64,000 bases of DNA, from assembly GCF_049116215.1 (NCBI RefSeq), contig NZ_JAGDZB010000001.1, positions 620,001 to 684,000 of the forward strand, given 5' to 3'. The notes under the pieces were generated by a model that saw nothing but the letters and a program-made list of their open reading frames with translations, was not told the origin of the DNA and did not search any database. The DNA comes from Shimia sp049116215 (GTDB lineage: Bacteria; Pseudomonadota; Alphaproteobacteria; Rhodobacterales; Rhodobacteraceae). Below, one piece after another: positions 8,480-16,177 of the stretch (position 1 is the first letter of the stretch; the number at the start of each line of letters is the position of its first letter). A program made the position numbers and the translations under genes.

Positions 8480-9033
8480 TTTGGCCTCCCGGTGCGGGGT
8501 GCGCGATACACGTCGGAAATCTGGGAAATACGCGCATCGCCGCGCCCATCTTCGACCAGATCAATCCGCTTCTTGTCACGGCGACGTTTTACAAAGGTCT
8601 CTTCTTCGTGGTGCTCTTCGACAAAGTCACGCAGGAAGGCAACAAGCCCCTCCGGCATTGGCACCAACTCCAGCAGCTCCTCGCCGCTGTCGGCATAGTC
8701 TTGGAACTCATACGCAGAAGCCGTTGCCAGCAGCACCTCATATGGCCGGTCCGCATCACCATCTTCTGCTTCGCGCATCACCACGCCAATCGACGGCACA
8801 CGGGCTGTCAGGGTGGTCAGATAGGCTTCGGTGTCGGTGTGCCACAATTCAAGCGGCACGGTTGCGGCATGAAATTCCACCGCCCCTTCTTCTTCGCGCA
8901 TCACACGCCAGTCAGCCTGGGCGGCCCCAGGGAGCACGCCAACAGCCTGCCACGCAAATTTCGCCCAGCGGTTGGCCGAGGGCGTTCTGCGGATCACGAT
9001 GCCCAACGGCAATGATACCGGCGCTTGGCGCAT
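8476..9033 (-). CDS. DUF3305 family protein
   Basis: The product has 185 residues from the ATG at 9031-9033, preceded by GGAGGA at 10 bases. Two in-frame upstream starts lack a site and would add residues unlike the family. The sequence holds VSLPLGIVIRRTPSANRWAK, a tryptophan-rich middle and a basic tail (KRRRDKKRID). It has no signal peptide or membrane helix. It overlaps DUF3306 by 4 bases and is the first gene of the leftward formate dehydrogenase operon. The function of the family is unknown; the constant pairing suggests a two-protein assembly factor. Confidence 0.78.
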   Translation of the reverse strand: MRQAPVSLPLGIVIRRTPSANRWAKFAWQAVGVLPGAAQADWRVMREEEGAVEFHAATVPLELWHTDTEAYLTTLTARVPSIGVVMREAEDGDADRPYEVLLATASAYEFQDYADSGEELLELVPMPEGLVAFLRDFVEEHHEEETFVKRRRDKKRIDLVEDGRGDARISQISDVYRAPRTGRPN

Positions 9034-9364
9034 GAATTTGTCTTCCTCCCATGCCCACGCAGTCGTCTGAAATTTTTTTGCAGGCATCTTTAACTTCGAC
9101 GCTTTCCTGAGCCTTGCCAAAGGAAAACGCAAAACAGGCGCATTTCGCGTGAAAAACTGGACATTTTGGACCAGCCATTCTCCACCCAACACAACGCGCG
9201 GACAGATTGTCCACATCCCCTAAAAACCAATAGAATCACTTGGTTTTACGCTGGGTCAATTTCCAGCGATTCGGCAGGAGCCGAGGGCTTTACGCAGAAG
9301 CAGAAACATGCATTTCTGACGCAAATCTACACCTCCTCTTGGGGGTATTTTCTGGGAGGAAATC
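9034..9364. promoter_or_regulatory. 331-base divergent control region of the formate dehydrogenase and polyferredoxin operons
   Basis: No gene fits here. The region separates two divergent operons and is rich in symmetric motifs. They are CTGGACATTTTGGACCAG at 9157-9174 (imperfect palindrome), GGACA-GAT-TGTCC at 9200-9212 (perfect) and AAAACCAA-N9-TTGGTTTT at 9223-9247 (perfect 8-base arms). The rightward gene has a GGGAGGAAATC site just before 9365. The 10-mer GACATTTTGG at 9160-9169 recurs on the opposite strand at 17060-17069, upstream of the tungstate transporter. I infer promoters facing both ways and at least one shared operator; no sigma factor class can be assigned by eye. Confidence 0.55.
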
Positions 9365-11338
9365 ATGTCTAAGACATTGATTTTGTGTAACTGTTCGAAA
9401 AGTATGCCGTTGAATACAGAGGGCTTCGACTCTGTTGGCACGGTGCAATGCTCCAAAGTGAACACCCCCCTTGGCGCAGCTGAGATGCAAACCGCTGCAC
9501 AGCTATTGCAGTCCGCCGAAGACCCCACAACAACCTGCGTCACCTGCACCCAGGAACAGCGTTTTTTCGCCGAGCTTGCGGACGAATTGTCCCTGCCTGA
9601 ACCCACCTTTGTCGACCTGCGCGATCGCGCGGCTTGGTCAGAGGAAGGCACCAGTGCCGGACCCAAATCTGCCGCCCTTCTGGCGGACGGTTTGCGGACC
9701 ACCCCGGCCACCAAAACCTTCGACATCACCTCCGAGGGCCTCTGCCTGATCGTGGGACCGGAAGAAGCTGCCCTCGCTGCCGCACGTCAGCTAAAAGACT
9801 TCTTGAGCGTCACCGTTCTCCTTGCGCCCGGAACCGACGCGCCGGAAGATCGCGACTTTGACGTGGTCGCCGGGCAGTTGAAAAAAGCCTCCGGTGCGCT
9901 TGGCAATTTCACCGTTGAAATCGACGCGCTGCAACAAGTGAACTCATCCGAACGCGGCGCAGCAACCTTTGGTGAGCCGCGCAACGGCGCCAAAACCACC
10001 TGCGACATCCTGCTCGACTTGCGTGGCGAGACACCGCTTTTCCCTGCACCGGAAAAACGCGAAGGCTATCTGCTGGCGGACCCAAAGAGCCTGCCTGCCA
10101 CCCACGCTGCCATCTTTGAGGCCTCCCATCTGGTTGGTACCTTTGAGAAACCACTCTACCTGTCACTGGAACCCAGCATCTGTGCCCACTCTCGCGCGGA
10201 ACAGACCGGGTGTTCCAAATGTCTGGACGTCTGCCCAACGTCGGCAATCCGCCCCGCAGGTGACCACATCGACATTGATCCCAACATCTGCGCCGGCTGC
10301 GGTTCTTGTGCCGCGCTCTGCCCATCTGGCGCCATCACCTATGATGACCCACCGGTTAGCGCGCTCTATGCCCGCATCAATAGTTTGGCCGAAGCCTACC
10401 GCAATGCTGGCGGCGAGACCCCACGCCTCTTGGTGCACGACCGCAAATTTGGTGCCGAGCTGATCGCACTGGCCGCCCGACATGATCGTGGTTTGCCCGC
10501 CAAAGTGATTCCGCTGGACCTCGAACGCGTGAGCGGCTTTGGCCACGCCGAAATGCTGGCTGCGCTCTCCAGCGGCTTTGTTGGTGTGGACGTGTTGGCC
10601 GCGCCAACCACGGACCGCGGCGCACTCGACAGTGAGCTGCTGCTGGCGCAAGCGCTCATCGGTGACAGTGACGCCCTGCGCATTCTGGACCCGGCAGAAC
10701 CCACCGCACTCTGTGATGCGCTTTATGGCGCGGCCAGCGGCCTGTCCGGCATTACGCCCGTACTGCCTTTAGGCAATCGCCGCCAAGTCACCCGCCTCGC
10801 GGTGAAAGCGCTGCATGGCGTTCTAAACACACCGCTGCCTCTGCCGGAAAACGCCCCTTACGGCGCGGTGCTTGTCGACAAAGACGCCTGCACGCTCTGC
10901 CTCTCCTGCGCGTCCCTCTGCCCGGCGGGCGCTTTGGGGGACAATCCAGACAAACCGCAGCTGCGCTTTCAGGAAGACGCTTGCCTGCAATGTGGCCTCT
11001 GCACCCACGTCTGCCCGGAAAACGCCATCTCCTTGGTGCCCCAGATGAACACTTCAGACGCTGCACTGTCCCAGCAGATTGTGCATGAAGAAGAACCGTT
11101 TGACTGCATCGAATGTGGCACGCCATTTGGGGTGAAATCCACCATCGAGCGTATTGTTGAGAAGCTCGAAGGCAAACACGCCATGTTTGCCACCTCAGAC
11201 GCCGCCCGCATGATCCGCATGTGTGACGATTGCCGCGTAAACGCGCAGTTCCATCAGGAAAACAACCCGTTTGCAGGCAACGATCGCCCACAAGTCCGCA
11301 CCTCTGAAGACTACTTTAGCAAGCGCCGCGATCACTGA
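9365..11338 (+). CDS. Soluble polyferredoxin with four 4Fe-4S motifs
   Basis: The product has 657 residues, no signal peptide and no membrane helix, so it is cytoplasmic. The N-terminal 270 residues are variable but carry a CNCSK start (Cys8, Cys10) and CVTC near residue 58. Two adjacent ferredoxin domains follow: CSKCLDVCP (283-291) and CAGCGSCAALCP (309-320). After about 200 residues comes a second pair, CTLCLSCASLCP and CLQCGLCTHVCP. A further CIECGTPFG and a CDDC near the C-terminus could bind another metal. The family is common next to Rhodobacterales formate dehydrogenases and is often called 4Fe-4S ferredoxin. It could supply electrons for cofactor maturation or couple to an NAD(P)H partner; both are inference. 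Confidence 0.85.
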   Translation: MSKTLILCNCSKSMPLNTEGFDSVGTVQCSKVNTPLGAAEMQTAAQLLQSAEDPTTTCVTCTQEQRFFAELADELSLPEPTFVDLRDRAAWSEEGTSAGPKSAALLADGLRTTPATKTFDITSEGLCLIVGPEEAALAAARQLKDFLSVTVLLAPGTDAPEDRDFDVVAGQLKKASGALGNFTVEIDALQQVNSSERGAATFGEPRNGAKTTCDILLDLRGETPLFPAPEKREGYLLADPKSLPATHAAIFEASHLVGTFEKPLYLSLEPSICAHSRAEQTGCSKCLDVCPTSAIRPAGDHIDIDPNICAGCGSCAALCPSGAITYDDPPVSALYARINSLAEAYRNAGGETPRLLVHDRKFGAELIALAARHDRGLPAKVIPLDLERVSGFGHAEMLAALSSGFVGVDVLAAPTTDRGALDSELLLAQALIGDSDALRILDPAEPTALCDALYGAASGLSGITPVLPLGNRRQVTRLAVKALHGVLNTPLPLPENAPYGAVLVDKDACTLCLSCASLCPAGALGDNPDKPQLRFQEDACLQCGLCTHVCPENAISLVPQMNTSDAALSQQIVHEEEPFDCIECGTPFGVKSTIERIVEKLEGKHAMFATSDAARMIRMCDDCRVNAQFHQENNPFAGNDRPQVRTSEDYFSKRRDH

Positions 11339-12090
11339 TGGACAACCGGCGCTCCCAAATTTGCCGGGGCCATGGTCGCGGTGTAGGCCACGATGTTCTC
11401 CAGCTCCTCCAGCGTCAAGGTGACGGGGCTGATCGGGGACGGGCGGGTCTCGTCAAACGGTTCGGTAACGTCGGGAATGATGGTGAAAGAGGGATGCGGG
11501 TTCAGCGCGTAAAACGCCCAGAATCGTTCCATCCAGCCATCCAGACTGCGCAGCACCGCAAAGCTGGGCGTGGAGCCAATGCCGTTCATTCGGTTAACGT
11601 CGCCAACAACATGGCAGCGGCCACAGGCGCTCAGAGCCAGTTCCGCCCCGCGCGCAGCATCGCCGTCCAATTCCGCCTCAACCTCAGCCTCAACCGCCAC
11701 AATCGGCACCTCAAACACCGGCTGCCCGTCCTGTTTGAAACTCAACACCGTGCGCTGCCCAACGTCCCCCGTCAGCCAGTCCGCCAATGTCGCCATATGC
11801 GGGTCATCCGTCTGGTGCACGGTCAGGCCGAAGTTGGCCCCATCTCGCGAAAAAACTGCTGTATCGCCACCGCTGATCAGGCTGCCTGCGGCGGCGCCTT
11901 CGGCCACAATGGTCACCCGCACGCCGTGTTTCAACGTGAACCGGGGCAACATGAATTTAATGACACCGCTGTCTTGCAGCTCCGGCGCGACCAAAAGCGT
12001 CGTGGTTTTGCCTTGCGCCCAAACGGTACCAGCGACACAAATGGCAACCGCAGCCAAAGCCACAACACTCAAAGACCGAAAAACTTCCAT
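11332..12090 (-). CDS. Secreted TupA-like lobe fused to cytochrome c
   Basis: The product has 252 residues. Residues 1-26 are a signal peptide ending VWAQ. Residues about 28-135 resemble the first lobe of tungstate-binding TupA: LLVAPELQDSGVIKFMLPRF followed by HGVRVTIVAEG matches the TupA pattern TTS..SGL..LLP and VVGTG seen in the neighbouring tupA. The second lobe is absent. Residues about 140-252 form a cytochrome c domain with CGRCH at 156-160 and a terminal LTLEELENIVAY helix. I see no clear distal Met at the usual place (SPISP instead). The Thr-Thr-Ser oxyanion motif of TupA is not conserved, so metal-oxyanion binding is doubtful. The 3' end overlaps the convergent polyferredoxin gene by 7 bases. 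Confidence 0.75.
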   Translation of the reverse strand: MEVFRSLSVVALAAVAICVAGTVWAQGKTTTLLVAPELQDSGVIKFMLPRFTLKHGVRVTIVAEGAAAGSLISGGDTAVFSRDGANFGLTVHQTDDPHMATLADWLTGDVGQRTVLSFKQDGQPVFEVPIVAVEAEVEAELDGDAARGAELALSACGRCHVVGDVNRMNGIGSTPSFAVLRSLDGWMERFWAFYALNPHPSFTIIPDVTEPFDETRPSPISPVTLTLEELENIVAYTATMAPANLGAPVVHQ

Positions 12091-12169
12091 GACTCAAACC
12101 TAGGCCTGCGCCACGGCATGCGTCAACATGGACCCAAGTAGAATGCCCTAGGCAGAAGGATATCCACCT

Positions 12170-12370
12170 ATGAGCGAAGATTTTAATATGAGCATGCGCA
12201 AGTTCCTCAAGCAGGTTGGCGTCACCAGCCAGCAAGCGATCGAGGACGCCATGCGCTCCGCCGGGGCCGAGGCCACCGACGGCAAAGAGTTCACCGCCAA
12301 GATGGTGCTAACCATTGATGGCCTGGACATGGAGCATGTTGTCACCGGTCAGATCAAAGGGCGTGGCTAA
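12170..12370 (+). CDS. DUF6494 family protein
   Basis: The product has 66 residues and is soluble. It begins MSEDFNMSMRKFLKQVGVTS and then has a helix with acidic residues and a beta-like KMVLTIDGLDMEHVVTG. This is the compact DUF6494 family, found in front of Mrp-type ATPase genes in Rhodobacterales. The ATG at 12170 has an AGAAGGA site. The stop is immediately followed by the Mrp start with no gap, so the two are translationally coupled. The function is unknown; a small partner or regulator of the iron-sulfur carrier ATPase is a fair inference. Confidence 0.75.
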   Translation: MSEDFNMSMRKFLKQVGVTSQQAIEDAMRSAGAEATDGKEFTAKMVLTIDGLDMEHVVTGQIKGRG

Positions 12371-13435
12371 ATGGCAAACCGCGACGATATTCTGAACATC
12401 CTCAAAGGCTTCACTGATCCCGCTTCTGGATCTGATCTGGTGGCCTCCGGCATGGTTCGCGCACTGAACGTGGATGGCGGCGAAGTCCGCTTTGTGCTGG
12501 AAATCGACCCGGCCCGCGCGCAAGCGATGCAACCGATGAAGGTTGAAATCGAGGACAAACTAAACGCGCTGGACGGCGTGGACAGCGTCTCCATCGTTAT
12601 GACCGCACATGCCGCCTCCAAGCCGCCACCGGACCTCAAGGGCTCCCGCCCAGCAGAGCCGCAAGGCCCGCAAAAGATCCCTGGCATCGACCGTATTCTG
12701 GCCGTGGCCTCCGGCAAAGGTGGCGTCGGCAAATCCACCGTGTCTGCCAACCTCGCCGCCGCTCTGGCCGCTGAAGGCCGCCGCGTGGGCTTGCTCGACG
12801 CGGATGTTTATGGCCCGTCGCAGCCCCGTATGCTGGGTGTTTCTGGGCGCCCGTCGAGCCCCGACGGCAAAACCATCCTGCCAATGCGCAACCACGGGGT
12901 CACTATGATGTCGATTGGCCTCATGACCCGCGAAGAAGAAGCGGTTGTCTGGCGTGGCCCAATGCTGATGGGTGCGTTGCAACAAATGATGAGCCAAGTC
13001 CAATGGGGCGCGCTGGATGTGCTGATCGTGGATCTTCCACCGGGCACCGGCGACGTACAGATGACTTTGGCGCAAAAGGCGGAACTGACCGGCGCGCTCG
13101 TGGTTTCTACGCCACAGGACATCGCGCTTCTGGATGCCCGTAAAGGCATCAACATGTTTGAAAAACTCGGCACGCCAATTGTCGGTATGATCGAGAACAT
13201 GAGCACGCACATCTGCTCCAAATGCGGCAACGAAGAGCACATCTTTGGTCACGGCGGTGTGGCTGCGGAAGCGGAAAAACTCGGCGTACCGCTGCTTGCG
13301 GAGATCCCATTGGCGCTGGACATCCGTGTGGCCGCTGACGGAGGTGCACCCATTGTGGTCTCCAAACCAGACAGCTCACAGGCACAGTCCTTCCGCACCC
13401 TCGCGCGCCAGCTGATCGAGGACGGCAACGCATGA
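12371..13435 (+). CDS. mrp: Mrp/ApbC-type iron-sulfur carrier ATPase
   Basis: The product has 354 residues. Residues 1-80 are a MIP18/DUF59-like domain. A proline-rich linker leads to a deviant Walker A loop GKGGVGKS at 115-122, with the second Lys typical of the MinD/Mrp class. The switch motif DADVYGPSQP, the Walker B-like VDLPPGTGDVQ and the conserved cluster-binding ICSKCG pair near residue 260 follow. Mrp proteins assemble and transfer [4Fe-4S] clusters to apoproteins. The place inside the formate dehydrogenase region, next to proteins with many clusters (FdhB, polyferredoxin), suggests they are its clients. It overlaps the next gene by 4 bases. Confidence 0.93.
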   Translation: MANRDDILNILKGFTDPASGSDLVASGMVRALNVDGGEVRFVLEIDPARAQAMQPMKVEIEDKLNALDGVDSVSIVMTAHAASKPPPDLKGSRPAEPQGPQKIPGIDRILAVASGKGGVGKSTVSANLAAALAAEGRRVGLLDADVYGPSQPRMLGVSGRPSSPDGKTILPMRNHGVTMMSIGLMTREEEAVVWRGPMLMGALQQMMSQVQWGALDVLIVDLPPGTGDVQMTLAQKAELTGALVVSTPQDIALLDARKGINMFEKLGTPIVGMIENMSTHICSKCGNEEHIFGHGGVAAEAEKLGVPLLAEIPLALDIRVAADGGAPIVVSKPDSSQAQSFRTLARQLIEDGNA

Positions 13436-14157
13436 GTGAGGCCCCGCAATTCCCGCCGCTTTTTGAAGGGCTCGCACTGACCGGCAGCGCGGATCCTTTT
13501 GCCAAGGCCAAGACTCAAGCGATCATGGGATGTGACGCGGGGCTTGTTGTCTACAACCTTGCCGCGGATCAGCTGCGCGCCGCCATTGTCTTTGCCCCTG
13601 AGGTGCCTTTGACCGAGGCCATGCCGGTGCTGATCAGCTGTGCCATCGGCTTTCAAAACGCCCTTGGCGCATTGGCTCCACCGGAAGTGGCGGTGCATCT
13701 GGACTGGCCCGGCGGCATCTTGGTCAATGGCGCGCGCTGTGGCCAGATGCGCGTGGCGGCCTCCACGCAAGAGGCGGGCGAAGTGCCGGACTGGCTGGTG
13801 GTCGGTTTGGACTTACCGTTGATCCCAGCCAACACTGACACGCCCGGCGACACTCCAAACCAAACAGCCCTCTATGAAGAAGGCTGTTTGGACGTGCGCC
13901 CCGATGAGCTGCTTGGCGCATGGGTGCGGCACACGCTGGTCTGGGTCAACCGGATGGAAGACGAAGGCCTCAAGCCGCTCACCACCGAATGGCGCGGTCT
14001 CGCACACAACCTCGGCGAAGAGATCGAATGGGCCTTTGGCGAGACACAAGAAACCGGCACTTTTGTTGGCACAGACGAACACTTTGGCGCGCTCCTGCGC
14101 AGCGGCGAAGACACCCGCCTGCTGCCGCTCGGCCGCCTCTTGGAAGGAGACAGCTGA
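13432..14157 (+). CDS. Biotin/lipoate ligase-like protein (DUF4444)
   Basis: The product has 241 residues. The N-terminal about 175 residues resemble a biotin/lipoate A/B protein ligase core (VAVHLDWPGGILVNGARCGQ contains the ligase-like WPN/G..G turn). The C-terminal DUF4444 part starts near WRGLAHNLGEEIEW and resembles a small SH3-like cap. In real lipoate ligases a Lys near the WPNDI..G motif binds the adenylate; here the motif reads WPGGILVNG, so normal ligase chemistry is uncertain. It overlaps mrp (ATGA) and DUF6505 (TGATG), so all are one translation unit. No acceptor protein for lipoate or biotin is nearby. Confidence 0.7.
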   Translation: MSEAPQFPPLFEGLALTGSADPFAKAKTQAIMGCDAGLVVYNLAADQLRAAIVFAPEVPLTEAMPVLISCAIGFQNALGALAPPEVAVHLDWPGGILVNGARCGQMRVAASTQEAGEVPDWLVVGLDLPLIPANTDTPGDTPNQTALYEEGCLDVRPDELLGAWVRHTLVWVNRMEDEGLKPLTTEWRGLAHNLGEEIEWAFGETQETGTFVGTDEHFGALLRSGEDTRLLPLGRLLEGDS

Positions 14158-14636
14158 TGCTTCTGGCACGTGCAATCCATTTTGATGAAAGCGACCAGCG
14201 GGTCTTCTTCAACCCTGCCCGCACCGGCGAATGGGCGATCAGCGGCGGCTTTGAGTTTTCCAACTGGTCTGAGGCGGATCTGACCGGCAAGGCACGCCAA
14301 GCATTTGCCAACGGCTGGCTGGGTGTGGAAACCTTTGGCCGTGTGACCTTTGTCGCGGTGACCACCATCGAGCCGGCAGAGGTTGAAGCGCTGACAGATG
14401 CGCTCGCCCAACATTTTGTGGAGGTCTACGGCGCGCCTTCGGTTGAGGCTGCGCGTCCTGTGGCAGCAGAGGAAATTGCCCATATGGCGGATCTCTGCGC
14501 CGAGCATGAGGCCAACACGCTTCTGACCGTGGCCCGGGAACTCACCGAAGCCGGTGTGAAAGAGCAATTCCGCAGCATCGCCCCTGCGGAGGCCGAGTTG
14601 GAGCAATTTGCAGTGCACGTCACCCCAGACGAGTGA
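14157..14636 (+). CDS. DUF6505 family protein
   Basis: The product has 159 residues from the ATG at 14157, which overlaps the stop of the previous gene by one base; longer in-frame starts lie inside that gene and are rejected. It is a soluble acidic protein beginning MLLARAIHFDESDQRVFFNP, with the middle block EWAISGGFEFSNW and a helical C-terminal half. It belongs to the DUF6505 family, which I know only as a conserved companion of the DUF6494-Mrp-DUF4444 set. No catalytic motif is visible. A perfect 11-base hairpin spans its stop codon. Confidence 0.7.
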   Translation: MLLARAIHFDESDQRVFFNPARTGEWAISGGFEFSNWSEADLTGKARQAFANGWLGVETFGRVTFVAVTTIEPAEVEALTDALAQHFVEVYGAPSVEAARPVAAEEIAHMADLCAEHEANTLLTVARELTEAGVKEQFRSIAPAEAELEQFAVHVTPDE

Positions 14637-14643
14637 CGTGCAC
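14613..14643. terminator. Hairpin spanning the DUF6505 stop, between convergent operons
   Basis: GTGCACGTCAC (14613-14623) and GTGACGTGCAC (14633-14643) form a perfect 11-base stem with a 9-base loop. It contains the DUF6505 stop codon and ends 8 bases before the tupA stop. No clear T-run follows on either strand, so it may block transcription from both sides or protect 3' ends rather than act as a classical terminator. Confidence 0.55.
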
Positions 14644-14651
14644 CCACACGT

Positions 14652-15461
14652 TTACTGTTCCGCGTTGAAGATAAACAGGCGGCCACCTTTCAAAGTGTAG
14701 CCGTCAATCAATTCTTTGGCGCGGTCACTCACCAGCCAGGCTTCCAGCTTGTTGGCCAGTTCGGTTTTCACGTGACCGTGCTTCTCCGGGTTCACCGGAA
14801 TATACGCATACTGGTTGAACAGTTCCGGATCGCCAGAATACAGCAGCGCCAGGTCGCCCTTGTTGCCAAACTTGAGCCAGCTTGCGCGGTCGCTCATGAT
14901 GTAGCCGTTCATGCCGGACGCGGTGTTCAGGGACGCGCCCATGCCAGCGCCAGCTTCCTTGTACCAATCCACCGAACGCGCATCCGCATCGACACCAGCC
15001 TCAGCCCAGAGCGACAGCTCTTTCTTGTGCGTTCCGCTGTCATCGCCACGGCTCACGAACGCCGCTTTGGCTTCGGAAATCCCTGTCAGCGCGTCCACAA
15101 CACTTTTGGCATCAGCAATCTTGGCTGGGTCGGCATTTGGACCAATCAGCACAAAATCATTGTACATGATCTCACGACGGTGCGTGCCGTAGCCGCCCGC
15201 AACAAACGCTTCTTCCGCTTTCTTGGAATGCACCAAAATTGCATCCACGTCACCGGCTTCGCCCAAACGCAGCGCCTGACCAGTGCCAACAACCAAAAGC
15301 TGCACTTCCAGCCCCAGATCTTTCTGGATTTCCGGCAACAAAACATCCGACAGGCCCGAGTTGTGGAACGAGGTTGTGACCGCCATTTTCATGGTGTCTG
15401 CCGATGCCATGGCGCCACTCAATACCAAGGCCACCGCGGCAAGCGTTGTACCAAACTTCAT
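14652..15461 (-). CDS. tupA: Tungstate ABC transporter, periplasmic binding protein
   Basis: The product has 269 residues with a signal peptide (residues 1-21, ending ASA). It shows TupA signatures: VTTSFHNSGLSDVLLPEIQ carries the Thr-Thr-Ser oxyanion-binding turn, followed by LLVVGTGQALRLGEAGDVDA and VHSKKAEEAF, then the YNDFVLIGP block. TupA proteins bind tungstate with very high affinity and discriminate against molybdate. The start overlaps the ATPase stop by 4 bases (ATGA). The gene order here is permease, ATPase, binding protein, the reverse of the common tupABC. The link with a formate dehydrogenase locus supports tungsten supply for FdhA (inference). Confidence 0.9.
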   Translation of the reverse strand: MKFGTTLAAVALVLSGAMASADTMKMAVTTSFHNSGLSDVLLPEIQKDLGLEVQLLVVGTGQALRLGEAGDVDAILVHSKKAEEAFVAGGYGTHRREIMYNDFVLIGPNADPAKIADAKSVVDALTGISEAKAAFVSRGDDSGTHKKELSLWAEAGVDADARSVDWYKEAGAGMGASLNTASGMNGYIMSDRASWLKFGNKGDLALLYSGDPELFNQYAYIPVNPEKHGHVKTELANKLEAWLVSDRAKELIDGYTLKGGRLFIFNAEQ

Positions 15462-16177
15462 TCGACTATGTCTCCATTAATAAATGCGCGCGCTTCACTT
15501 GTTTTGGGTGAGGCAAAAAATTCCGCTGCAGGGGTCTGCTCCAGAATGTGACCGTGGTGGATGAACCAAACATCCTCCGCCAGCCGCCGTGCCTGACCAA
15601 TGTCGTGCGTGGACATCACCACGCGTGTGCCGTCTTTGAACGCCTGCATCAGCAGCGTTTCAAATTCCCGCGTCGCCCGGCCATCCAGATTGGCGCAGGG
15701 CTCATCAAGGAACAAAATTTCAGGTTTGCGGATCAAAGCCCGAGCCAGTGCCAGCTTCTGTCGCTCCCCGCCAGACAACACTGTGGCTTGTTTCTGAGCA
15801 CTGTCAGCCAAGCCAACCCGCTCCAACCACTCTGCGGCGCGCGACCGCGCATCCTTCTTGGACACCTTATGGGTCATCAGCGGATAGGCCACATTATCAA
15901 GCGCAGTACGCCGCATCATGATCGGCGCCTGAAACACAAACGCCTGAAGCGCACGGGCGTCTTCCTCCGGGATTTGCCACTCAAGCGACCCACCGCCAGA
16001 CACCCGCTCCATGCCGTGCAACAAACGCAGAAGCGTGGTCTTACCGGCCCCATTTGGCCCCATCACAATCGACAGACCAGTGTCACTCACTGTGGTGGTC
16101 ACCGGCCCAAGCAGCGTTTTGCCACGCCGCCGCACCACCGCATCTTTCACCGTCAGAGGAAGAATAGAGGTCACCAT
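15458..16177 (-). CDS. tupC: Tungstate ABC transporter, ATP-binding protein
   Basis: The product has 239 residues. Walker A is GPNGAGKTTLLRLL, the ABC signature is LSGGERQKLALARAL and Walker B is ILFLDEP, followed by the H-loop MSTHDIGQARRL. It energises uptake through TupB. It overlaps tupB by 7 bases and tupA by 4, showing a single translation unit. TupC members lack the C-terminal molybdate-binding TOBE domain of ModC, and the length here fits that. Confidence 0.9.
   Translation of the reverse strand: MVTSILPLTVKDAVVRRRGKTLLGPVTTTVSDTGLSIVMGPNGAGKTTLLRLLHGMERVSGGGSLEWQIPEEDARALQAFVFQAPIMMRRTALDNVAYPLMTHKVSKKDARSRAAEWLERVGLADSAQKQATVLSGGERQKLALARALIRKPEILFLDEPCANLDGRATREFETLLMQAFKDGTRVVMSTHDIGQARRLAEDVWFIHHGHILEQTPAAEFFASPKTSEARAFINGDIVE

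Noticed and set aside
9034..9364. A sigma54 promoter in the fdh control region
   Set aside because: TTGGCAAGG-like sequences exist, but none has the required GG and GC at the correct 10-base spacing.
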